A stretch of DNA of 64,000 nt from DATGJX01 sp035279385 (GTDB lineage Bacteria > Vulcanimicrobiota > Vulcanimicrobiia > Vulcanimicrobiales > Vulcanimicrobiaceae): the NCBI GenBank assembly GCA_035279385.1, contig DATEHZ010000061.1:24630-88629 (forward strand). Reading direction: 5' to 3'. Shown piece after piece: positions 16,254 through 23,741 of the stretch. The notes beneath the pieces are model-generated. The model saw only the letters and a program-made list of their open reading frames with translations, ran no database searches and had not been told where the DNA came from. Every line of letters begins with the position of its first letter. Positions within the stretch are counted from its first letter, which is position 1. A program made the position numbers and the translations under genes.

Positions 16254-16988
16254 ATGATCCACGCACTGCTCTTGGCCGCCATCGGAGCAATGCCGCCGTG
16301 TTGGGATCTCTTCGATTCTGCACTTCGCCACAGCGCGAATGCCGCGCATCCGCCGTACGTAACCTACAGCGAGCGCATTGCGGTTTCGGAAGACGGCAAC
16401 CCGGTCTTACGCAGCACCGCGCACGTCGATTATCGCGACGACGGTATCGCGCGCGTTTCGGACGAACGGTTCAACTTCGAGCCGTTCGTCACGCACCACG
16501 CCGAACCGGGTCCGCCCGAGCTTGGCCCGTACGGCAAGGGACGCGCCATGTGGTTGCCCGATTCGGACGCTTTGCCGATCATCGCCCAAGTGCGCACGCT
16601 TGGCGCAATCACCTGCACGGTCGAAGATGAAGAACCGTACAAGGCGCACGACACCTATCATCTCGTCTTCACCGGCGCGTCCAATGAACGTCCGACGCTC
16701 AAAGACTTGTGGATCGATACGCGATCGCACGAGATTTGGAAACTGATCGTTACGGGTCCGGTTGCGTTTTGGGACGATACGCAAGGGAACCGCGCGCTGG
16801 CGGAATTTCAAGTAGAACTGGGCTACAGCGGGCCGTATCTTGTGGTGAACCACGTCGTGTGGTCGTACGACCGCCGCGAATTCTCGCAGCAGGTGCACTA
16901 TTTCGGCGAGTACACCTTCACCGGATATGCGTTTCCCTCGGAACTGCCCGCCTCGTATTTCGGAGACGCCGCGGCCGCACTGAAATAA
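16254..16988 (+). CDS. Probable secreted protein of unknown function
   Basis: 244 residues. A short hydrophobic N-terminus (MIHALLLAAIGAMPP) may be a weak signal peptide. The body is beta-rich with tryptophans and aromatics (DLWIDTRSHEIWKLIVTGP, QVHYFGEYTFTGYAFPSELP), resembling outer-surface or periplasmic LolA-like folds, but this is only an impression. The gene lies alone between tRNA genes that run in the opposite direction. Confidence 0.65.
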   Translation: MIHALLLAAIGAMPPCWDLFDSALRHSANAAHPPYVTYSERIAVSEDGNPVLRSTAHVDYRDDGIARVSDERFNFEPFVTHHAEPGPPELGPYGKGRAMWLPDSDALPIIAQVRTLGAITCTVEDEEPYKAHDTYHLVFTGASNERPTLKDLWIDTRSHEIWKLIVTGPVAFWDDTQGNRALAEFQVELGYSGPYLVVNHVVWSYDRREFSQQVHYFGEYTFTGYAFPSELPASYFGDAAAALK

Positions 16989-17013
16989 AAGAAGGACGCG
17001 AGGCGCGTCCTTC
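16985..17013 (-). terminator. Terminator of the tRNA-Ile transcript
   Basis: GAAGGACGCG and CGCGTCCTTC (16991-17013) form a perfect 10-bp stem with a 3-base loop. Read on the minus strand TTTTATTT follows. It lies 5 bp past the CCA of tRNA-Ile and just after the stop of the convergent gene, so it may serve both. Confidence 0.8.
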
Positions 17014-17018
17014 CGACA

Positions 17019-17095
17019 TGGTGGGCCATCCAAGGCTCGAACTTGGGACCTCATGCTTATCAAGCATGCGCTCTAACCAACTGAGCTAATGGCCC
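17019..17095 (-). tRNA. tRNA-Ile, anticodon GAU
   Basis: The minus strand shows acceptor GGGCCAT with ATGGCCC, D-arm TAGCTCAGTTGGTTAGAGC, anticodon stem-loop CATGC-TTGATAA-GCATG (anticodon GAT), T-arm CCAAGTTCGAGCCTTGG, and encoded CCA. No second copy of its 3' end was seen in the window. Confidence 0.95.
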
Positions 17096-17211
17096 GAACC
17101 AAGACCTAATGTTACCACACCGCGCAAGCCCCCCCTGCCGAACTTGTCTGGGCTAGAAGTCAGGCCGCCTGCCGCCCGATGCGCCTCGGACGCGGCCGCG
17201 GCGATTTTCGG

Positions 17212-17424
17212 TTAGATCATCGCAATGTATTTTTTAAGGGCGGCATCGTCTTCTTTGAGCTGCTCGAGCATCATGTCGCGCAGCACGTTTGCTTCGCGCT
17301 CCAGCTCCGAACGCTCTTCCATTTCTTCATCGAATTGCGACTGCTGCGCCGTAACGGCATCGCTCTTCGGCGTCTTGGCAGCGCGCGTCGTCCCACGCGC
17401 TGCCACGGCTGCACGATCGATCAC
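17212..17424 (-). CDS. Small coiled-coil protein related to the one at 36891-37151
   Basis: 70 residues from a GTG overlapping the preceding stop (GTGA). The C-terminal half (QSQFDEEMEERSELEREANV, then LRDMMLEQLKEDDAALKKYI) is a charged helix. The segment QSQ-FDE-M-E-SE-RE-N-LRD is shared with the small protein at 36891-37151, and the DNA under it is also visibly similar. No known domain. It sits at the left edge of the mobile element, its relative at the right edge. An open frame from 17502 that reads through the upstream fragment is less likely. Confidence 0.5.
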   Translation of the reverse strand: MIDRAAVAARGTTRAAKTPKSDAVTAQQSQFDEEMEERSELEREANVLRDMMLEQLKEDDAALKKYIAMI

Positions 17425-17507
17425 TCGGTGATCGACTCGATGAACTTCTTGGTGATTTGATTGTCGGCTTTGCGCTGCCACAAAGCAAGGCAGGATAACC
17501 ACAACAT
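17421..17507 (-). pseudogene. Probable 3' remnant of a gene at the left edge of the element
   Basis: A 28-codon frame ends QRKADNQITKKFIESITE before a TGA that overlaps the next GTG start. The tail looks like the genuine C-terminus of a longer helical protein, but upstream the frame has only LWLSCLALW and no ribosome site, and it runs into the operator in front of the serine recombinase. I read it as a gene whose 5' part was removed when the element inserted. A real 28-residue peptide cannot be excluded. Confidence 0.35.
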
Positions 17508-17513
17508 TATCGG
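17492..17513. promoter_or_regulatory. Dyad operator copy A, upstream of the serine recombinase
   Basis: AGGATAA and TTATCGG are separated by 8 bases, ending 14 bases before the recombinase ATG. It is the same motif as at 24447, 27750, 31082, 33466 and 36029, which all have 7-base spacers. The position between promoter and start suits repression. Confidence 0.5.
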
Positions 17514-17527
17514 TAACTTGCTCAACA

Positions 17528-18946
17528 ATGGCCGATAAATGTTGGCTTTACCTCGTTGTATCATCCGAAGCGCAGGAAGACACGCTGGACGCGCAACGAC
17601 GATGGGGGTTCGAGGAGGCCGCCCGTATCGGTGTGCGCGTTGATCCGGACGGCGTCTTTGAAGGAGTCGCCTCCGGCAAGCACGGCGCCCGAACGATCTT
17701 ACTCGACCTGATCGCGAGGTTGCGCGCGCTCCCGAAGTCTGAGCGCCCGGCGCGTGTGCTGATGAATCGCCTGGACCGGACGGGTCGCATGCCGCTAGAC
17801 GCGATTTCTGCGCTGAACGACATTCGCAAACTCGGAGTCACAATCCGCGATCGGATTAACGGTGATTATACGTTTCAGCGCGTGATCGACCAAGTTGGGC
17901 CTATCTTCCAGCTGCTGCAGGCAGGGTTCGAAAACGAAGTTCGTTCCGATCGGTCGAGAGCCGGCCACAAACGCCGTCGCGACGAGGGAAAATTGATTCC
18001 GAGTAAACCGCCGTACGGCGTGAAGCGTGATGAACGCGGCAAAGCGATTCCGGATCCGAAATGCGCACGCGTTGTTCGAAAAGTCTTTGAGCGTTGGGCT
18101 GACGGCGATTCGCCTGCGGCGATCCTGCGATGGCTGCGCGAAAAGGCTCCGCCGCGCATCGGTCGCGGTGGCAAAGAGTACCACATTCGGTGGAGCCTGT
18201 CCCATGTCTACAAAATGGTCGTGCTGGGCACTTACCGCGGCGTGGTAATCGACGAAGATCTCTGGCAGCGCGCTCAAAGTAGAAAGCGCAAGTACAGCCG
18301 TCCCGGGCCAGGCGGATACGTTTATCCATTTTCTGGCATTAAATGCACGTGCGGGCACACGCTGCGGGCCCGAACGAACGTATCGGCGTCACGCTATCGC
18401 CGAAGGGACGGCTCGGAAGTCATCTACACCCGCAGTCCAATCGTGTGGTACGTCTGCGGATCGCTGAAGCACGACGGCGTGAGGTATCTCTCTTTTCGTG
18501 AGGAGCGCATCGAAGAGCAGTGGCTAAAGATGCTGCGAATACTTTCATTGAAAAATGCTCCGTGGCCGACTTCGCAGCGTGCAACGAACCTGGGTCCGCG
18601 CATTGAAATGCTGACGCGCAGGCTCGATGTGCTCTTGGCACGACGTGATCGCGTCCATGCGGCTTTTGAAGATGGTACCTACGATACGAAAACTATGCAG
18701 CGCCGACTCGCGGCCATCGACGAAGAGGAACGCAAACTGGAGGCCGACATCGCGGCGATACAGGCGCAGTATGAACGTGAACGACAACGGCTCATTGATC
18801 GCGATCGCGCCGTGGCGTTGATAAAAAACGCTGCGAAGACGTACGCGAAGGCCACTCGCGAGGAACGTGCCCGGCTAAACGCGGCTCTGTTCGCAGCGCT
18901 CGGACATCCCGTCATCACTGACGCATATCGCTTGACGCTGCCCTAA
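17528..18946 (+). CDS. Large serine recombinase
   Basis: 472 residues. The N-terminal resolvase domain has the nucleophile Ser12 in YLVVSSEAQ and the Asp-Arg-x-x-Arg set as LDRTGR (residues 82-87). A recombinase domain follows (PYGVKRDERGKAIPD, VRKVFERWADG), then a zinc-ribbon region (CTCGHTL near 276 and YVCGSLKHDG) and a C-terminal coiled coil (about 355-430). The usual arginine two residues before the catalytic serine (YxRVS) is Val10 here, an unusual change. Such enzymes integrate and excise phages and ICEs. The gene lies directly downstream of dyad copy A. Confidence 0.9.
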   Translation: MADKCWLYLVVSSEAQEDTLDAQRRWGFEEAARIGVRVDPDGVFEGVASGKHGARTILLDLIARLRALPKSERPARVLMNRLDRTGRMPLDAISALNDIRKLGVTIRDRINGDYTFQRVIDQVGPIFQLLQAGFENEVRSDRSRAGHKRRRDEGKLIPSKPPYGVKRDERGKAIPDPKCARVVRKVFERWADGDSPAAILRWLREKAPPRIGRGGKEYHIRWSLSHVYKMVVLGTYRGVVIDEDLWQRAQSRKRKYSRPGPGGYVYPFSGIKCTCGHTLRARTNVSASRYRRRDGSEVIYTRSPIVWYVCGSLKHDGVRYLSFREERIEEQWLKMLRILSLKNAPWPTSQRATNLGPRIEMLTRRLDVLLARRDRVHAAFEDGTYDTKTMQRRLAAIDEEERKLEADIAAIQAQYERERQRLIDRDRAVALIKNAAKTYAKATREERARLNAALFAALGHPVITDAYRLTLP

Positions 18947-18955
18947 AGAGCAGAT

Positions 18956-19363
18956 TTAGAGGCTACGCTCCTCCGTCACGTTGATTGCGCGACCGTTGAG
19001 CGGTAAGTCCGATGCGGCGATGTACACGTTAAAGCGCTTGAAATACTGGAAGAATTCGCGGATTCCAATTTCAAAATGGATGGCGCGGACCGGCGCCGGG
19101 TGGTGTGTGTTAAGAAAGTCTTTGGCTTGCTCATAGTTCGCGACCGGGATGACGTAGGCCGTGACTGACGCTGACGTTACCGGTTCATCGAAGCGGCCGT
19201 TCTCGCCGTTGAACATACTGATTCCGATCAGAGACTCATCGTCTCGCAGGGCCCGCTTGTCGCGAAGATAGCGCTCGATCGATGGCAGCGGATGGTCGAT
19301 GTTATCCGCTTCGACGGACCCTACCCACTCGCCGTACTGCACGCTGGCAACGAATTTCTTCAT
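18956..19363 (-). CDS. Unknown protein of the mobile element
   Basis: 135 residues, convergent with the recombinase (9 bp between stops). The sequence (MKKFVASVQYGEWVGSVEAD, then FNGENGRFDEPVTSASVTAY, IGIREFFQYFKRFNVYIA) looks like a soluble alpha/beta protein. I recognise no family. No signal peptide or membrane helix. The 210 bp upstream have three AACGTATG repeats, so this gene and the plus-strand operon on the other side probably share a control region. Confidence 0.65.
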   Translation of the reverse strand: MKKFVASVQYGEWVGSVEADNIDHPLPSIERYLRDKRALRDDESLIGISMFNGENGRFDEPVTSASVTAYVIPVANYEQAKDFLNTHHPAPVRAIHFEIGIREFFQYFKRFNVYIAASDLPLNGRAINVTEERSL

Positions 19364-19576
19364 GGTGCGGCCGTTATGCGGTTGGGTAAGCCGATTCCCG
19401 CCTCCATCGCGCGAAGCCGGATTCGGCGTAAGAATAGCGCTTTTCTAAACGCGATGCGGACTACGGCATAAGTATTAAGGTTTCGCGATTATCAAACGTA
19501 TGTTTCATGCAGCGAAGGATCGAACGTATGTATCAGAGAGAATTTCGTTTGTTTAGCCAATCTATTGCGACAACGT

Positions 19577-19711
19577 ATGCTCGACAGCAAGCCGCCTGCG
19601 GATGTCATCGAACTTCCCGTGAGTCCCGAAACCACCAGGGTCGTACAGATCCTCGATGAGATCGAGCGTCGTTGTGCCGCGGAATCGTGCAATACACCAG
19701 AGGCTGCGTGA
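19577..19711 (+). CDS. Short protein at the head of the replication operon
   Basis: 44 codons from an ATG that is part of an AACGTATG repeat: MLDSKPPADVIELPVSPETT, then RVVQILDEIERRCAAESC and NTPEAA. The TGA overlaps the GTG of the next gene (GTGA), which supports translation. It is a soluble acidic peptide with no recognisable domain. No clear ribosome site, so confidence is moderate. Confidence 0.4.
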   Translation: MLDSKPPADVIELPVSPETTRVVQILDEIERRCAAESCNTPEAA

Positions 19712-20493
19712 CTGACGGCAACGCTGCCCAGCGGGAATCCCGAATGGGCAATTACCGTGAGGTCGAGGTCACCGAGACACCAGCAGCGCGCGCCGCTCGC
19801 CTCTCGAAGACCGCTGAAAATGTTGCGCCCATCAATGAAGAGATCGGAGTTGATGCGCGCCTAATCCAAGAACGAGGCGGCGCCGACCCGGAGGAGCGTG
19901 CCGACGAATCCGCGACGCAAGCGATGCGCGGTCCGACGCGCGGTAAAGGGGGAAGATCTCGCACCGGTCGACATCCTAAGCAGAAAAGAGGAACATGGAC
20001 CTGCCCGGCATGCCACGTTGAATACTGCACGCATCGTCCGGTTGATGCGGGCAGGCCCTCAATCTATGACGAGCCGATGGCTCCAAATCCGTTCAAACCA
20101 CGCATATTTAAGACGGAGGCGGAGTACTTTCGCTCTTCGGTAGACGTGACACTACTGTTGCGCGACGTTGTCAACATCATGCGCGCTTACTTCGAACGCA
20201 ACGGGATCGATCCCATTAAAGAGTTGCGTGAACGCGCACTGGAGCATTACCGCGGCGGCGGTCCAGCAACGATTGACGTGGAAATGCGCGTGGAAATTGC
20301 CGAGCGATGGCCCAAAGCGCTGCTCGAATGGTGGCGCAGCACGCGCACCGCGATCGGCGTCAATGATGCTGTGTTGTGCCGGGAACTAGTCGCAGATTTT
20401 TCGTGGCTGGCGCTCACGGATCCCGCGGTTTCAGAGCGCGCGCTTCGCGCCCTGGAGGATGCGGCGGAGAAGTTGCGTCGGATTACTGCTTGA
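19708..20493 (+). CDS. Unknown element protein with a possible zinc knuckle
   Basis: 261 residues from a GTG overlapping the preceding stop; an ATG twelve codons further on (MGNYREVEVTETPAAR) is an alternative. The N-terminal 100 residues are charged and low-complexity. A CPACHVEYCTH stretch (about residue 97) could bind zinc. The C-terminal 150 residues are helical (LLLRDVVNIMRAYFERNGI, RWPKALLEWWRSTRTAIGV). No family recognised. It is followed by a terminator and then the xre gene. Confidence 0.65.
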   Translation: MTDGNAAQRESRMGNYREVEVTETPAARAARLSKTAENVAPINEEIGVDARLIQERGGADPEERADESATQAMRGPTRGKGGRSRTGRHPKQKRGTWTCPACHVEYCTHRPVDAGRPSIYDEPMAPNPFKPRIFKTEAEYFRSSVDVTLLLRDVVNIMRAYFERNGIDPIKELRERALEHYRGGGPATIDVEMRVEIAERWPKALLEWWRSTRTAIGVNDAVLCRELVADFSWLALTDPAVSERALRALEDAAEKLRRITA

Positions 20494-20527
20494 TTTTGCA
20501 ATACCAATAATGCTATATTCGCAAGAC

Positions 20528-20557
20528 GACGCCGCTGACAAACGGCGTCTTATTTTT
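20528..20557 (+). terminator. Rho-independent terminator upstream of xre
   Basis: GACGCCG (20528-20534) pairs with CGGCGTC (20543-20549) across an 8-base loop and is followed by TTATTTTTG. It separates the first transcription unit from the xre-rep unit. Confidence 0.7.
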
Positions 20558-20582
20558 GTTGCGCAGTTGGGGAAGTTAAAGG

Positions 20583-20777
20583 ATGACGGACAACAACCGA
20601 ATTCGCGCGGTGCGCGAGCGCCGCGGCCTGACGCAAAGCCAACTCGGCGAACTTATTGGAAAGTCGCAGCCTGAGGTGTCAAGGCTCGAGATTCCGTCCG
20701 TCGCGCCGCGGCCAAAGACGCTCCGCAAAATTGCTGCAGCGCTGGACGTAAGCCCGCACGACCTACTCGTCGCCTAA
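20583..20777 (+). CDS. Small XRE/Cro-type transcriptional regulator
   Basis: 64 residues, essentially one helix-turn-helix domain: RIRAVRERRGLTQSQLGELI, then GKSQPEVSRLE and LRKIAAALDVSPHDLL. There is no second domain, as in Cro-like or antitoxin-like proteins. It is the only recognisable sequence-specific repressor in the element and so the first candidate to bind the CCGATAA-N7-TTATCGG dyads, which have the size and symmetry expected for such dimers; that link is inference. No dyad lies in front of its own gene. Confidence 0.85.
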   Translation: MTDNNRIRAVRERRGLTQSQLGELIGKSQPEVSRLEIPSVAPRPKTLRKIAAALDVSPHDLLVA

Positions 20778-20836
20778 CGCGTAGATAAAAAAAACGAGCG
20801 CCGGCGGCAACCGGCGCGATTTCTTGAGGCATTTCG

Positions 20837-21676
20837 ATGGTATCAGAAGACGACGCGTCACGCAACATCGCGGAGCGCGACGAACGAAGGTGGTACGAAA
20901 AATCCCAAGCGGCGCTTCCCATTCTCGCCGGTTTACCAGCCTGCGCGTACGCTGTGTTTTATTGCATCCTCGGCCACGTTAAACCGGGCACCAACACGTG
21001 GTCAATGTCATACGCCGAGGTTGAGCGTGAGACGAAGATATCGCGAAGCAGCGTTGTTCGAGGCGTGCGTGAGCTCCGGCAGTCCATGCTTCTGCACACG
21101 GCTCAGCAGAAGCGTGAGCGCACCATTTTCACCTTGCATATTCCCGAACCGGTGTCAGGATTGACTGGTGTCGGGGTTGAGCATGATTACGGTGTCAGTG
21201 TTGAGCACGGTTCCGGTGTCAGGGTTGACGCATCACTGGTGTCAGCGCACGAAGAGCCTCCCAGCACACCCGATCCCAATTCCCAACACGTCCCAGCAGC
21301 AGCCGCGCGCGTAAGTGAATCGGACCTAAAAGAAGCGTGGTCCAAGGAATCACCTTCGGCATATCCGGGCGTACGCACGTGGTCCGCATTCGTCGCGAAG
21401 AAAATTGAAAAAGGCGAAATGCCGGCGAAACGTTCAAATGACTCCCACGCAGTTTTATCGGGCACATGTGAGTGTTGCGGTAACCGAAAAACGGGGCGGC
21501 GCGTAGAGCCGTCGTTCGAGGATCTGATGCAGAGAGGCGACGTACTGCCCTGTGATCGGCCGTTCTTTTGCTTCGGCTGCTTAGAATTGTCGCAGCACGA
21601 ACGGGACCGCCTGACACGCGAAAGGCGCGAGAAAGAGCAACAATGCGAATGGCAGACGGAGGACTATGCGGCATGA
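20837..21676 (+). CDS. Winged-helix replication-initiator-like protein with embedded iterons
   Basis: 279 residues. Residues about 25-105 form a winged-helix domain (AVFYCILGHVKPGTNTWSMS, ETKISRSSVVRGVRELRQS) of the kind found in phage O-like and plasmid Rep proteins. Residues ~112-138 are a repeat-coded linker (GVGVEHDYGVSVEHGSGV) whose DNA carries spaced direct repeats. The C-terminus has two CxxC pairs (CECCGNRKTG and FFCFGCLEL) that may bind zinc. The layout of DNA-binding domain, iterons in the linker and partner-binding tail resembles lambda O. The gene is ATGA-coupled to the next. Confidence 0.6.
   Translation: MVSEDDASRNIAERDERRWYEKSQAALPILAGLPACAYAVFYCILGHVKPGTNTWSMSYAEVERETKISRSSVVRGVRELRQSMLLHTAQQKRERTIFTLHIPEPVSGLTGVGVEHDYGVSVEHGSGVRVDASLVSAHEEPPSTPDPNSQHVPAAAARVSESDLKEAWSKESPSAYPGVRTWSAFVAKKIEKGEMPAKRSNDSHAVLSGTCECCGNRKTGRRVEPSFEDLMQRGDVLPCDRPFFCFGCLELSQHERDRLTRERREKEQQCEWQTEDYAA
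21151..21245 (+). repeat. Iteron-like direct repeats inside the rep gene, candidate replication origin
   Basis: GGTGTC(A/G)G followed by 2 bases and TTGA recurs at 21151, 21167, 21191 and 21215, with a further GGTGTCAG at 21238. Steps are 16, 24, 24 and 23 bases. Similar iterons inside the initiator gene define the origin in lambdoid phages. Protein-level selection for a GVxVEH repeat is the alternative explanation. Confidence 0.5.
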
Positions 21677-21861
21677 CAATGGACGGACTGGCTGCAGCAG
21701 CACGTCGTCACGGCGCGGCGTTCAAATATCGCGAGGACGGCACTATCGTCACGATCGGGCTCGAGCGGCTCCCCGCCGATTTGCGCCAGCAGGTCCTTCT
21801 TCGGATCGACGACGTGCGGCGCAGCGTCGCGCGGAGTCGAGAGGCACACGTAGCAAAATGA
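21673..21861 (+). CDS. Small unknown protein in the replication operon
   Basis: 62 residues starting at the ATG that overlaps the rep stop (ATGA) and ending in an ATGA overlap with the next gene. Sequence: MTMDGLAAAARRHGAAFKY, REDGTIVTIGLERLPADLR, then a basic helix. Soluble and without known domain. Double coupling makes translation likely. Confidence 0.65.
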   Translation: MTMDGLAAAARRHGAAFKYREDGTIVTIGLERLPADLRQQVLLRIDDVRRSVARSREAHVAK

Positions 21862-22385
21862 GCACTCCAATAGCCCCAAATGGCGGAAAAACGGCAGTTC
21901 GTTTTCGCGGCTCACGCGCAGAAAAGCCCGATGATACGGACGATCCCGAGGGTTCGTTTTTCCAAAACGACCGCGGGCACCATAACGAGAAGTCCAGAAC
22001 CCGTGCCGATGTGGCGCTCACGTCCGCTGAAGCGGTCTCAATGCTTGCGGGTGAAGTTGGCTTCGACGCGGAGATGGCCAAGCTGCAAGAGATGATGCGC
22101 CAGTCGACGCGCAAAATGCTCGATGAGGCGCGTTCAACGCGCGCGAAAACCGATGTGCTGACGTACTGTTTGGCGCTTCGTACCGCACTTGCGTTCGGCC
22201 AGGGCTTCTGTGCTCGCGAACTCGATGAGGACGAGACAGAGCGGATACATGAGCGATTAACGCTGAGGGCGGCGCGTGCCGTGCTGGCCAACGTCGAAAA
22301 GGCGGTTGAGCGCCAGATGTGGTTCACCGCGTACGATGCCTTGAACGCGTTTTTGATATCGGCGCTATCGTCTGGAGGGCGATGA
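21858..22385 (+). CDS. Unknown helical protein in the replication operon
   Basis: 175 residues, ATGA-coupled at both ends. The first 55 residues are charged and probably disordered (AEKPDDTDDPEGSFFQNDRG). The remainder is helical (MLAGEVGFDAEMAKLQEMMR, ALAFGQGFCARELDEDE, AVLANVEKAVERQMWFTAYD). No family recognised and no membrane segment. Confidence 0.65.
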   Translation: MSTPIAPNGGKTAVRFRGSRAEKPDDTDDPEGSFFQNDRGHHNEKSRTRADVALTSAEAVSMLAGEVGFDAEMAKLQEMMRQSTRKMLDEARSTRAKTDVLTYCLALRTALAFGQGFCARELDEDETERIHERLTLRAARAVLANVEKAVERQMWFTAYDALNAFLISALSSGGR

Positions 22386-23287
22386 TGGGCGAGGTTATTG
22401 CGCTCGGCGAGCGCTGTCGAGGCGGACCGCGAACGGACGCTGGTAAGCGCCGATCCAGCCGCAACGCGATGAAGACCGGGGTGTTCGCTGAGGCCATCGT
22501 CATTCGTGGCGTCGAATCGCAAGACGCGTTTGATACCTTGGTCAAGTCCGTCGTCGGTTTTCATGACATCGAAGATCCCGTGACGCTGCTCGCTGCTGAA
22601 AGGTTTATTGCGATCGCATGGCGCCTGCGCCGCGTGCGTCGTATTGAAACTGAGAAACTGACGGAAAAGGGCCGGCAGTACGTGGCCGCCTCTGAGGATT
22701 TGCAAGCACGACATCGATTTCTTGAAATACTCAATGGTTACCGGCGAGCCGTCTCGGACGTCTCATCGGTCGGTACACTGGAAATCGAAACGATCGACAA
22801 TGCTGTCAACGGCGTGCAGTACGTCCTGCATTACGTTCTCGGGCTAATCGACTGGAAAGCGAACTGCGTTGAAGGACAAGTTTGCTTCGAGGCGCCCCGG
22901 CTAGAGCGTATCTTAGATCGCGGGAAGCGGGTCCGCGGGAAAACCGCCCGTGCGGCTTTTGACGATGCGCGCCTGCTCCTCCCCGACGTGTTCGACAAGC
23001 AGAAAAATGTCGAAGAATTCCTGTGGAGGATGTACCGCGCACTCGATGAGATAGTCGACGCGCAGCGCTCAGAAATAGACGAACACGAACGCAAAGCTCT
23101 TCGCGCGTTCGTCGATGCGATGGAACTTGACTGGCAGGACGAGCGGTCGCTAAGCAACGCAGAGCGACGCCTGGACGCGCAATTCAGTCGCGCGCTGGCA
23201 GACTTTCACGCCGCCCGCCGAGCCGTCGCCGAAGACGCGGCTGATGTGCATGCGAAACGACGCGGCGCTCAGGTGGCGAATCAGTAA
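22382..23287 (+). CDS. Unknown mobile-element protein with RxNAxKxG motif
   Basis: 301 residues starting at an ATG overlapping the previous stop. The N-terminal GKRRSSRNAMKTGVFAEAIV, followed by helices such as LLAAERFIAIAWRLRRVRRI, resembles a widespread group of uncharacterised proteins in which a SxxNAxKHG motif precedes a helical core. They are often found on integrated elements. The C-terminal half is a long charged helix bundle. Function unknown. Confidence 0.65.
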   Translation: MMGEVIALGERCRGGPRTDAGKRRSSRNAMKTGVFAEAIVIRGVESQDAFDTLVKSVVGFHDIEDPVTLLAAERFIAIAWRLRRVRRIETEKLTEKGRQYVAASEDLQARHRFLEILNGYRRAVSDVSSVGTLEIETIDNAVNGVQYVLHYVLGLIDWKANCVEGQVCFEAPRLERILDRGKRVRGKTARAAFDDARLLLPDVFDKQKNVEEFLWRMYRALDEIVDAQRSEIDEHERKALRAFVDAMELDWQDERSLSNAERRLDAQFSRALADFHAARRAVAEDAADVHAKRRGAQVANQ

Positions 23288-23304
23288 GAACGGAGGTGTT
23301 TTCA

Positions 23305-23472
23305 GTGGGACAACTCGTCAAAGGGCTTCGTCCGGGAACCATGATTCACACGACCGCGGGAACCTTCCGCAACGGCAGCGAGCCGACGAAAGAGCAAGCC
23401 GACGCGCTGAAAAAGCAAGGTTACACGCTGGAGGAGAGCCCCGAAACGCTCGCTCCCGCTTGGGGTCGCTGA
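23305..23472 (+). CDS. 55-residue unknown protein
   Basis: GTG start 6 bases after GGAGGTG: MGQLVKGLRPGTMIHTTAGT, FRNGSEPTKEQADALKKQGY, TLEESPETLAPAWGR. The good ribosome site, clean reading frame and following terminator support it although it is short. The sequence suggests a small soluble domain. No family recognised. Confidence 0.55.
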   Translation: MGQLVKGLRPGTMIHTTAGTFRNGSEPTKEQADALKKQGYTLEESPETLAPAWGR

Positions 23473-23502
23473 CCCGGTTTTTACCTGAGCGAAGAACGAT
23501 TC

Positions 23503-23535
23503 GCCGACGCATCTTGCGCCGGCAATTTTTATTTT
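23503..23535 (+). terminator. Rho-independent terminator inside the operon
   Basis: GCCGACGCA (23503-23511) and TGCGCCGGC (23515-23523) pair with a single A-C mismatch around a TCT loop, followed by AATTTTTATTTT. The next gene starts 15 bp later, so it could act as an attenuator. Confidence 0.6.
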
Positions 23536-23549
23536 ACGAAAGAGGTGCC

Positions 23550-23741
23550 ATGTCAAACGAATTGAGCGATGCGCTCGACGACATCACGCGTCGCCACTCC
23601 GCAGCCGAACACAGCGTTGTGCCCGCGGCCGCATATGGTGAGCGTCGCGATTCTGCCGTATCGCCGGACCATTACAAAACCGGAGTCGAGACGGATGGGA
23701 CATCCGAAGGTGCCGCAGCCCCGGAAGAAGGCGCCCAATGA
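23550..23741 (+). CDS. 63-residue unknown protein
   Basis: ATG preceded by AAAGAGGTG. Sequence MSNELSDALDDITRRHSAAE, then a low-complexity tail ending GAAAPEEGAQ; probably disordered. The stop overlaps the next ATG (ATGA). It is likely co-translated with the coiled-coil protein downstream. Confidence 0.55.
   Translation: MSNELSDALDDITRRHSAAEHSVVPAAAYGERRDSAVSPDHYKTGVETDGTSEGAAAPEEGAQ

Noticed and set aside
17398..17481. Direct repeat GCGCTGCCAC at 17398 and 17472 as att sites
   Set aside because: Ten bases only, and no matching copy was seen at the right end of the element.
19492..19692. 66-codon minus-strand frame
   Set aside because: No ribosome site, atypical Ser/Arg composition, and it lies in the divergent control region opposite a better plus-strand frame.
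20490..20519. TTGATT-18-TATATT promoter in front of xre
   Set aside because: A transcript from it would begin exactly at the terminator stem 20528-20557, so it is more likely chance in an AT-rich spacer.
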